This document shows, one piece after another, positions 1 through 5,002 of a stretch of DNA of 8,433 nucleotides. Source of the stretch: Alphaproteobacteria bacterium. Its GTDB lineage: Bacteria; Pseudomonadota; Alphaproteobacteria; JANQSM01. The first letter of the stretch is position 1. Each line of letters opens with the position of its first letter. The stretch spans positions 1 through 8,433 of the forward strand of contig JANQSM010000306.1 in NCBI GenBank assembly GCA_028284025.1, given 5' to 3'. The notes under the pieces were generated by a model, which made no database searches, had not been told where the DNA came from, and worked only from the letters and a program-made list of their open reading frames with translations. A program made the position numbers and the translations under genes.

Positions 1-597
1 AAGATCTTTGACCTCCGGGGAATATTCCCCATAAGGATAGGCAAACAAAACGGGTTTTTTTCCCAGCATTTCTTCGAAACGCTCATTAGATTTGGCGAGA
101 TCTGCCACGTTTTCACCACGTTCTGCATTTACCATGCGTAAATGACTGGCAGTCTGGCTGCCAATAGTAACCCCATCACGCTGGAGTTCGCGAATCTGTC
201 GCCAGGACATATAAGACTGGGACCGGTTGTCAATCGGGTCTGTTGCAACAAACAAGCTGAATGGCAGATTCGCCCGGCGAAAGCGCGGCCAGGCCTGCCG
301 ATAAACAGAAAGATACGCATCATCAATGGTAATACCGATCGTGCGCTCAGGCAGAGACTGGCCCTTTCTCAGTTTTTCCATAATTTCAGGCACAGGGAGA
401 ACCGTGTAGGGACCTTTGGTCAGTTCTTCCAGATGTTCTTCAAACTGTTCCAGTCGGATACTGGTACTGGGATAGGCGTCTTCACCAAAACGGTGATACA
501 TTAAAATAACGGCTGAATTTGCAGCCTGAACCAGCGATGCGGCAAGAAAAGCTGCAAAAAAGAATAAAAACGGCAGGGCAAGTCTCGTCAAATTCAT
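1..597 (-). CDS. Secreted polysaccharide deacetylase (NodB/CE4 family), N-terminal part
   Basis: The minus-strand frame starts at an ATG at 597-595 and stays open to the window edge, giving 199 residues; the C-terminus lies outside. Residues 1-26 look like a signal peptide: a basic Thr-Arg start, a Leu/Phe/Ala-rich core and an AQ-A-type end near VQAA, so the product is probably exported. The NodB fold is recognised from ILMYHRF (31-37), the metal/catalytic motif TIDDAY (90-95), LPFSLFVA (111-118), SQTASH (147-152) and FAYPYGEYS (185-193). Family members remove N- or O-acetyl groups from polysaccharides or peptidoglycan in the envelope, using a metal bound by Asp-His-His. The first His of the usual H-x-x-x-H motif is Gln148 here, while His152 is kept. 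No strong Shine-Dalgarno is visible. The gene diverges from the RutE-like gene. The family is clear; substrate and activity are not. Confidence 0.85.
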   Translation of the reverse strand, partial: MNLTRLALPFLFFFAAFLAASLVQAANSAVILMYHRFGEDAYPSTSIRLEQFEEHLEELTKGPYTVLPVPEIMEKLRKGQSLPERTIGITIDDAYLSVYRQAWPRFRRANLPFSLFVATDPIDNRSQSYMSWRQIRELQRDGVTIGSQTASHLRMVNAERGENVADLAKSNERFEEMLGKKPVLFAYPYGEYSPEVKDL

Positions 598-686
598 ATC
601 TGGCACTATGTGTTTCTTAACCTTTTATACTAAAGATTTTTATGGTTTACTCAACAAACTTATCGCTTCAACCAAGGAGAGAGACA
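598..686. promoter_or_regulatory. Divergent intergenic region with candidate promoters
   Basis: This 89-bp gap separates the minus-strand deacetylase from the plus-strand RutE-like gene and must hold both promoters unless either gene is read from elsewhere. On the plus strand a good -10 hexamer TATACT lies at 626-631, but no convincing -35 sits 16-18 bp upstream of it. On the minus strand TTGAGT lies 16 bp upstream of TAGTAT, which overlaps the same AT-rich patch. The plus-strand gene has a clear ribosome-binding site AAGGAG at 674-679, seven bases before the ATG at 687; this is why that start is preferred over an upstream ATG at 642 that has none. The promoter calls are inference from hexamer resemblance only. 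Confidence 0.35.
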
Positions 687-1313
687 ATGAGCGTTACGAA
701 TTCGCAAATATCTAAAGATCAACCCAACCCGACTTTGAACCAGGAAGGCATTGATTTGCTTTTCCTAAATGCTCGGTCTTACAATGACTGGCAGGAAACG
801 GATGTGACGGATGCGCAACTAAAACAGATTTATGACTGGATGAAAATGGCCCCCACCAGTGCAAATTGCTCTCCGGCAAGGATCGTTTTTGTACGCTCGG
901 CAGAAGCCAAGGCAAGGTTATTGCCTACCTTGATGGAAGGAAATGTGGAAAAAACCAAAAGTGCACCGGTGACTGCCATTATTGCGCATGACATGAAATT
1001 TTATGATCATTTGCCCAAGCTTTTCCCCCACACGGATGCCAAATCCTGGTTTGAAGGAAATGACGCATTAACTGAAGAAACCGCCATGCGTAATGGCACC
1101 TTGCAAGGGGCTTATTTCATGATGGCTGTACGCGCCGCTGGTTTGGATTGCGGCCCAATGTCGGGCTTTGATGCTGACAGGGTTAATGAAGAATTTTTCA
1201 AGGGCACTGATTTTAAGGCTAATTTTCTATGCAACATCGGGGTCGGGGATCGGACCAGTCTGTTTGGGCGTAGTCCGCGGTTTGCCTTTGATGAAGTTTG
1301 CCAAGTTTTGTAG
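687..1313 (+). CDS. rutE: RutE-type nitroreductase-family oxidoreductase (malonic semialdehyde reductase family)
   Basis: The product of 208 residues, from the ATG with AAGGAG seven bases upstream, matches the RutE/HadB branch of the FMN-dependent nitroreductase fold over its full length (E. coli RutE is about 196 residues). Recognisable blocks are the FMN-binding PTSANCSPARIVF (near residues 51-63), APVTAIIAHD, LFPHTDAKSWF, the helix with RNGTLQGAYF, and GLDCGPMSGFD. In E. coli RutE reduces malonic semialdehyde to 3-hydroxypropionate in pyrimidine-ring breakdown. No other rut gene is visible here, so this copy could instead be a general NAD(P)H-dependent reductase of aldehydes, nitro or quinone compounds. 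It is transcribed away from the deacetylase gene and ends inside the first unit of a 10-bp repeat array that leads into tsaB. Family assignment is firm; the substrate is inferred. Confidence 0.88.
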   Translation: MSVTNSQISKDQPNPTLNQEGIDLLFLNARSYNDWQETDVTDAQLKQIYDWMKMAPTSANCSPARIVFVRSAEAKARLLPTLMEGNVEKTKSAPVTAIIAHDMKFYDHLPKLFPHTDAKSWFEGNDALTEETAMRNGTLQGAYFMMAVRAAGLDCGPMSGFDADRVNEEFFKGTDFKANFLCNIGVGDRTSLFGRSPRFAFDEVCQVL

Positions 1314-1324
1314 AGTTTTATAAA
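1298..1324 (+). promoter_or_regulatory. Candidate tsaB promoter inside the end of the RutE-like gene
   Basis: A -35-like TTGCCA at 1298-1303 (five of six matches to TTGACA) lies 15 bp before TATAAA at 1319-1324, or 17 bp before the weaker TAAAGT at 1321-1326. The elements overlap the last codons of the preceding gene and the 10-bp repeats. This could start an independent tsaB-rimI-fur-olsB transcript about 20-25 bases before the tsaB start. It is inferred from hexamers only, and AT-rich repeats easily give false -10 matches. Confidence 0.35.
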
Positions 1325-1343
1325 GTTTTATAGAGCTTTTTAA
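1304..1343 (+). repeat. Four tandem 10-bp repeats between the RutE-like gene and tsaB
   Basis: Four head-to-tail decamers close to AGTTTTATAR lie at 1304-1313, 1314-1323, 1324-1333 and 1334-1343. The first carries G in place of A at position 7 and supplies the TAG stop of the RutE-like gene; the two middle copies differ only in their last base; the fourth is the most diverged, AGCTTTTTAA. The AAGG ribosome-binding site of tsaB (1342-1345) begins in the last unit, seven bases before its ATG. A 10-bp unit keeps the A/T tracts roughly on one face of the helix. The array is seen directly; a regulatory role is speculation. Confidence 0.8.
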
Positions 1344-1352
1344 GGATTTAAA

Positions 1353-1943
1353 ATGCCAACCCTGATTCTGGATACTGCACAGGATTACGCTGCTGTCGCA
1401 CTGTTGCAGGCAGATCAGGTGCTGTACACGGAAGTGGAGCCGGAAAAACGCCAGTCCCGTGTGATTATGCCCATGGTGCGTCATGCCTTGCATCAAGCTG
1501 GGGTAGCGCCACCGGATTTAGTCAGGATTGTTGCTGCCACTGGGCCGGGGTCTTTCACAGGCATTCGTGTTGGACTTGCATTGGCAAGCGGATTGGTCAC
1601 AGGGCGGGATATTCCGCTGACCGGTTTTAGTTGTTTTGAGGCTTTACGCGCAATGGGGGAAGGACCTTTTGAGGCAGCAGTTTTACCGTCTGGCCGATCC
1701 CAACCTTATTATATAGAGTTTGATAAACCCGATCAGGCACAGCAGCCAGAGGTAGAGCAAATTCGGGCCAGGGGTAAAACGTACGTCTGTTGGAAAGAAA
1801 GCTTTGGACTGGACGGGGCACAGGTCATAACGGAAGAAACATTGTTGTCAGGTTTTATCAAGTTGGCGCAAACAGCTGATTCTGTTTCTGTACCGCCGTT
1901 ACCGGTTTATATTCGCCCTCCGGATGTAACGTTAAGGCCATAA
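1353..1943 (+). CDS. tsaB: tRNA threonylcarbamoyladenosine biosynthesis protein TsaB
   Basis: This 196-residue protein has the ASKHA-fold signature of TsaB: MPTLILDTA at the N-terminus, ATGPGSFTGIRVG (62-74) followed by the Leu/Ala-rich helix, and the C-terminal YIRPPDVTLRP that resembles the usual Y-x-R-x-P-D-V ending. TsaB is the scaffold partner of TsaD and TsaE in the cytoplasmic complex that transfers threonylcarbamoyl to A37 of ANN-decoding tRNAs (t6A). It is somewhat short compared with E. coli TsaB (about 230 residues). The central segment normally reading like D-A-R/K-R-x-x-x-Y is LPSGRSQPYY here (111-120), and the usual early H-S/A-E block reads QSR. The AAGG at 1342-1345 supports the start. 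The stop is followed after one base by the rimI-like ATG, so the two are translationally close. tsaB-rimI-fur is a common alphaproteobacterial order. Confidence 0.9.
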   Translation: MPTLILDTAQDYAAVALLQADQVLYTEVEPEKRQSRVIMPMVRHALHQAGVAPPDLVRIVAATGPGSFTGIRVGLALASGLVTGRDIPLTGFSCFEALRAMGEGPFEAAVLPSGRSQPYYIEFDKPDQAQQPEVEQIRARGKTYVCWKESFGLDGAQVITEETLLSGFIKLAQTADSVSVPPLPVYIRPPDVTLRP

Positions 1944-1944
1944 C

Positions 1945-2376
1945 ATGCAAATGAGTGACATTGCCGCAGGAGAATACGCAAAAATTGCGAGATTACAGGA
2001 AACTTGTGGCATTCAGACCTGGACACCGGCAGAGTTGAAGATATTTTTAAGTCAAAATGATAATTTTATAGTGGTCGCGAAAAAAGGCAAAAGCGTGATC
2101 GGTTTTGCTCAAACCCAGTGGACACCTGATGCGGCGGAACTTCTTTCCATTGCAGTAGATCCATCCAATCGCGGGCAAGGGGTGGGGCAAAAATTGATGC
2201 GGTATGTGTTGGAAAGAGTCTCTTCCATATCAACCGAGGTGTTCTTGCAAACGGCGGAATCCAACAGGTCAGCGCAAAAGCTGTTTGAGAGATGCGGATT
2301 TCAAAAATGCGGCCAGCGGCCCAGATATTATGGGGCAGAAACGGCTTATGAATATGTGTTTAGGGCAAAACGGTGA
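1945..2376 (+). CDS. rimI: RimI-like GNAT acetyltransferase
   Basis: The 143-residue product is a single GNAT domain. The acetyl-CoA pyrophosphate loop is NRGQGVG (75-81) after LLSIAVDPS, and the C-terminal signature is ESNRSAQKLFERCGF (105-119) followed by RPRYYG. RimI acetylates the N-terminal alanine of ribosomal protein S18, and rimI is commonly encoded next to tsaB, as here. The start ATG lies one base after the tsaB stop with AAGG seven bases upstream, inside the tsaB end; an alternative ATG is at 1951. Compared with E. coli RimI as I recall it, the general-base Glu103 position is Gln102 and the acid Tyr115 position is Phe114, and the usual E-V-R-x-S-N reads Q-T-A-E-S-N. The family and genomic role are well supported, but S18 acetylation by the same mechanism is uncertain. 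Confidence 0.82.
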   Translation: MQMSDIAAGEYAKIARLQETCGIQTWTPAELKIFLSQNDNFIVVAKKGKSVIGFAQTQWTPDAAELLSIAVDPSNRGQGVGQKLMRYVLERVSSISTEVFLQTAESNRSAQKLFERCGFQKCGQRPRYYGAETAYEYVFRAKR

Positions 2377-2411
2377 AAAAGACTTGCGCTTTTAGCCAAC
2401 ATTCCCATAAT

Positions 2412-2417
2412 GAGGGA
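2412..2417 (+). promoter_or_regulatory. Ribosome-binding site deciding the fur start
   Basis: GAGGGA at 2412-2417 lies four bases before the ATG at 2422 (its GAGG core is six bases away). It overlaps the alternative upstream ATG at 2410, which has no site of its own. This favours the 149-residue form of Fur. A weak promoter-like pair, TTGCGC at 2384-2389 and CATAAT at 2406-2411, lies in the same 45-bp gap but is not strong enough to call separately. Confidence 0.65.
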
Positions 2418-2421
2418 CAAT

Positions 2422-2871
2422 ATGAGTAATGAAAAACTGACAAAAATTGAACAGTTGTGCCGGGATAAAAATCTGAAGATGACAGGTCAGCGCAAGGTTA
2501 TCGCGCAGGTATTGTCAGAGTCAGAAGATCACCCCACGGTTGAGGAAGTATATGAACGGGCTTCCAGCATTGATGGTAACATCAGTTTGGCTACCGTTTA
2601 CCGTACCGTGCGGCTGTTGGAAGAAGAAAATATCCTGCAATCCCATGATTTTGGCGACGGGCGGTCCCGTTATGAAGAATGGGAAGATTTTGATAACCAC
2701 CATCACCATCTGATTGATCTGGAAAGTGGCAAAATCATTGAATTTCGCAATGATGAATTAGAAATCCTGAAAGAAAAGATTGCGGATGAGTTGGGCTACA
2801 AATTGATTGATCACAAGCTAGAACTGTATGGTGTGCCAGTGGATTCCAAACGCAATCCTGGCAAGAAATAA
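2422..2871 (+). CDS. fur: Fur-family metal-responsive transcriptional regulator
   Basis: The 149-residue cytoplasmic regulator has the two Fur parts: a winged-helix DNA-binding domain (about 1-85) with recognition helix SLATVYRTVRLLEEENIL (55-72), and a metal-binding dimerisation domain with HHHHLIDLESGKIIEF (93-108). Fur proteins repress iron-uptake genes when loaded with Fe(II); in alphaproteobacteria the closest form often answers to manganese (Mur), and the sequence alone does not separate the two. Likely ligands are His37, Glu85 or Glu86, the His cluster 93-96, Glu107 and His131. The C-terminal CxxC zinc site of gamma-type Fur is absent and Cys13 is the only cysteine. Where E. coli Fur has H-H-D-H, this protein has H-H-H-H. 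The gene lies 45 bp after rimI and 12 bp before olsB, consistent with one transcript. Confidence 0.93.
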   Translation: MSNEKLTKIEQLCRDKNLKMTGQRKVIAQVLSESEDHPTVEEVYERASSIDGNISLATVYRTVRLLEEENILQSHDFGDGRSRYEEWEDFDNHHHHLIDLESGKIIEFRNDELEILKEKIADELGYKLIDHKLELYGVPVDSKRNPGKK

Positions 2872-2883
2872 CTCTGAAATCTT

Positions 2884-3735
2884 ATGGAACCGCAAATGAA
2901 ATCCGCACAAATCGGTTTTGATCCTGAAACAGGATCCTTGGGTGACATTGGCACCGAGACGATGGAAGTGCGTTTGGCGACCACACAAGATGAAATTGAA
3001 GCCAGTCAGCGGTTGCGCTACAAGGTTTTTTATGAAGAAATGGGTGCGCGACCCGAAGGGGATACTGCCAAGAATCAGCGTGAAGTTGATGAATATGATG
3101 CGCATTGCCAGCATTTGCTGGTCATTAACAAAAAGGGTAAGGACCTGGAAGACAAGGTTGTTGGGACCTATCGTTTAATCCGCCGGAGTGCAGCTGAAAA
3201 AGTAGGTGGTTTTTATTCTGCCCAGGAATATGACATATCTAAAGTGGTGCGTCAGCCGGGGGAGATTCTGGAACTGGGGCGGTCTGCCGTGCGCGAAGAT
3301 TTTAGAACGCGGCCTACCATGCAGCTTCTTTGGCGCGGACTGGCGGCTTACATTTATTTTAACAAGATTGAGCTTTTATTTGGATGTGCCAGCATGCCCG
3401 GCATAGATCCTTCTGCCTGGAAAGCACAGTTATCCTATTTATACCATTATCACTTAGCGCCCCCTGCGTTGCGATGTCGGGCGCTGGAGCATCGGTTTCA
3501 TGAAATGAATCTAATGCCACAAGATGATATAGATGCGCGTGCCGCACTGGCAGAGTTGCCTGCTTTAATCAAGGGCTATTTGCGCGTGGGCAGTTACATT
3601 GGTGATGGCGCGGTGATAGATGACCAATTCAATACGGTCGATGTATTTATTGTGATGCAAACCCAAAATGTGACCGATCGATATTTTGATAAATACCTAA
3701 GCCCTTACGAAAGTAATGATTCTAACGGGGGGTAG
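2884..3735 (+). CDS. olsB: OlsB-type L-ornithine N(alpha)-acyltransferase
   Basis: OlsB transfers a 3-hydroxyacyl chain from acyl carrier protein to the alpha-amino group of ornithine, the first step of ornithine-lipid synthesis; the product lyso-ornithine lipid is then acylated by OlsA. The 283-residue length fits the family. Recognisable blocks are the GNAT-like QRLRYKVFYEEMGA (42-55), DEYDAHCQHLLV (69-80), GTYRLIR (94-100), ELGRSAV (130-136), LFGCASMPGIDP (165-176) and the C-terminal GYLRVGSYIGDGAVID (231-246). No olsA is visible in the window. No good ribosome-binding site precedes the ATG at 2884; an ATG at 2899 or one at residue 27 could be used instead. The gene follows fur by 12 bp, a place where other alphaproteobacteria often carry an acyltransferase or miaB. 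Other OlsB-like acyl-amino-acid synthases cannot be excluded. Confidence 0.82.
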   Translation: MEPQMKSAQIGFDPETGSLGDIGTETMEVRLATTQDEIEASQRLRYKVFYEEMGARPEGDTAKNQREVDEYDAHCQHLLVINKKGKDLEDKVVGTYRLIRRSAAEKVGGFYSAQEYDISKVVRQPGEILELGRSAVREDFRTRPTMQLLWRGLAAYIYFNKIELLFGCASMPGIDPSAWKAQLSYLYHYHLAPPALRCRALEHRFHEMNLMPQDDIDARAALAELPALIKGYLRVGSYIGDGAVIDDQFNTVDVFIVMQTQNVTDRYFDKYLSPYESNDSNGG

Positions 3736-3745
3736 CCCTTTACCC
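3730..3745. other. Small hairpin spanning two convergent stop codons
   Basis: GGGTA at 3730-3734 can pair with TACCC at 3741-3745 around a 6-base loop. The stem covers the TAG of olsB (3733-3735) and the complement of the TAA of the Ddl-like gene (3740-3742). It is short and is followed by A rather than T on the plus strand; on the minus strand its T run lies before the stem. It is therefore not a standard intrinsic terminator in either direction, although convergent transcripts must end near here. Confidence 0.35.
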
Positions 3746-4948
3746 AAAAATATTTGCGTTAGCCGCGCGCGGGTCTACCACGCGATTTTGATTGGCGTGG
3801 ATTTCAAACCCTTCTTCTATAAAGGCCGTCATTAAATCTGTGAATGACACTTTCGGGCTGGCCGCTTCCCACAAGAAATAAGATAAGGATCCGGGAAAGG
3901 TATTCACCTCATTTAGCCAGATTTCCCCGGTTTTGCCGTTGCACAAAAAGTCAATCCGCGCCGTGCCACGCCCATCTACAGCATCAAACGCTTTGATGGC
4001 GCATTGTTCAATCAACTTTTTCTGGGCAGGTTTCAGATTTTTGGGATTAATTTCCCGGGTGGCAGATGCCATGCCTTCTGTCGGGGTGGAAAGCTTGGTA
4101 TCCATGTCACCACCGGCAAGATACTTATCCTTAAATGCCAGCAATTCTTTTTCATGGTAAGGTCTTTCAATCGCAGATACCCGCGTTTTACCAAAAGCTG
4201 ATGAGACTGCCACGTTATATTCCACAAGGTTGGGGACAAAAGGTTCAATCACTGCGCCGCTATCCAGTTTAAAAATGGTGGCCAGTGCCCCCGCAAGTTC
4301 CTCGGCGGTATCAGCACGGGTAACCCCGACACTGCTCCCCAAATTACGGGGTTTGGCGATCACCGGATAGGAATTGCGGCCCTTGATCAGGTCTTTGACA
4401 TTGTAAAAGTCTTCTGCGTCAGGGCGTTCTATCAAGTCTGCTTCCAGAACGGGAATTTCCAGGCTTTTGAAAATAGCCTTGGAAAACCATTTATCCATAA
4501 AACATGCTGCCCCCAGTACCCGGCAGCCGATATAAGGGATGCCTGCCATTTCATAAAGCCCTTGAAGGGCACCGTCTTCTCCTTGCGTACCATGAACAGA
4601 CGGGATGGCAATATCAAATTCCAGCGTTTTGGTTTTGCGGCCCAAAAGCCCTTTTTCACCGATTACGGAAAATGCCGATCGGCCTGTATCGGTTTTTTCA
4701 GCTTCCTGACCGATGTTAAGTTGAATACGGTTAAGCTGTTTTTTGGTCTGATCCATCAGCGGATAATTGCGGCGGTTTAACAATGCATCCCCGGCATACC
4801 AGCAGCCCGTTTGCTCCAGATAAACCGGCAACACATCATATTTGGTGCGGTCAATGGCTTCACAAATCTGAATGCCGGTTAAAACACTGACGTCGTGTTC
4901 AGCCGACTGGCCGCCAAACATGACGGCAACAGTTTTTTTAGAATTCAT
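3740..4948 (-). CDS. ddl: D-alanine--D-alanine ligase-family ATP-grasp enzyme, divergent
   Basis: Ddl joins two D-alanines with ATP for peptidoglycan precursors in the cytoplasm. Seen in the 402 residues: GGQSAEHDVSVLTG (12-25) with Glu17 at the E. coli DdlB Glu15 position; HGTQGEDG (119-126); the ATP loop KPRNLGSSVGV (199-209); Lys275-Tyr276 matching the Lys-Tyr of the omega loop; Arg331 and Asp333; and the metal ligands Glu347 and Asn349 in NEVNTFPGSLSYFLWE (346-361). DdlB is about 306 residues; extra sequence lies around 55-115 and 174-192. Where DdlB Ser281 contacts the second D-Ala, this protein has Phe358, before Leu359. The PGSL-x-x-x-LWE ending resembles, from memory, Ddl-like proteins of Clostridia more than the dcw-cluster DdlB. 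No mur or fts gene is nearby. It lies 54 bp downstream of the M29 gene and may share its transcript; no clear ribosome-binding site is visible. The second substrate could differ from D-Ala. Confidence 0.85.
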   Translation of the reverse strand: MNSKKTVAVMFGGQSAEHDVSVLTGIQICEAIDRTKYDVLPVYLEQTGCWYAGDALLNRRNYPLMDQTKKQLNRIQLNIGQEAEKTDTGRSAFSVIGEKGLLGRKTKTLEFDIAIPSVHGTQGEDGALQGLYEMAGIPYIGCRVLGAACFMDKWFSKAIFKSLEIPVLEADLIERPDAEDFYNVKDLIKGRNSYPVIAKPRNLGSSVGVTRADTAEELAGALATIFKLDSGAVIEPFVPNLVEYNVAVSSAFGKTRVSAIERPYHEKELLAFKDKYLAGGDMDTKLSTPTEGMASATREINPKNLKPAQKKLIEQCAIKAFDAVDGRGTARIDFLCNGKTGEIWLNEVNTFPGSLSYFLWEAASPKVSFTDLMTAFIEEGFEIHANQNRVVDPRAANANIFG

Positions 4949-5002
4949 GCTAAAACATTAAAGTGTATCGATAAAATGCGCAATGGGTTTTTAGATAAAC
5001 TC

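Noticed and set aside
142..504. Plus-strand open frame of 120 codons
   Set aside because: It lies wholly inside the minus-strand deacetylase frame, which has a signal peptide and clear NodB motifs; the plus-strand product resembles nothing and has no ribosome-binding site.
600..616. Possible sigma-54 promoter (CTGGCAC)
   Set aside because: The -24-like TGGCAC is present, but the required TTGC at the -12 spacing is GTTT.
642..686. Upstream start for the RutE-like protein, adding 15 residues
   Set aside because: No ribosome-binding site precedes the ATG at 642, the added residues are not part of the family, and AAGGAG is well placed for the ATG at 687.
2204..2395. Second plus-strand frame overlapping rimI
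   Set aside because: Frame shadow: the GNAT motifs lie in the other frame, and this one has no ribosome-binding site or recognisable content.
4949..5002. Search for a second copy of the tRNA-Gly 3' end (attachment-site repeat) flanking the M29 gene
   Set aside because: No match to the end of the tRNA gene was seen between the M29 and ddl-like genes, and no integrase gene is present.
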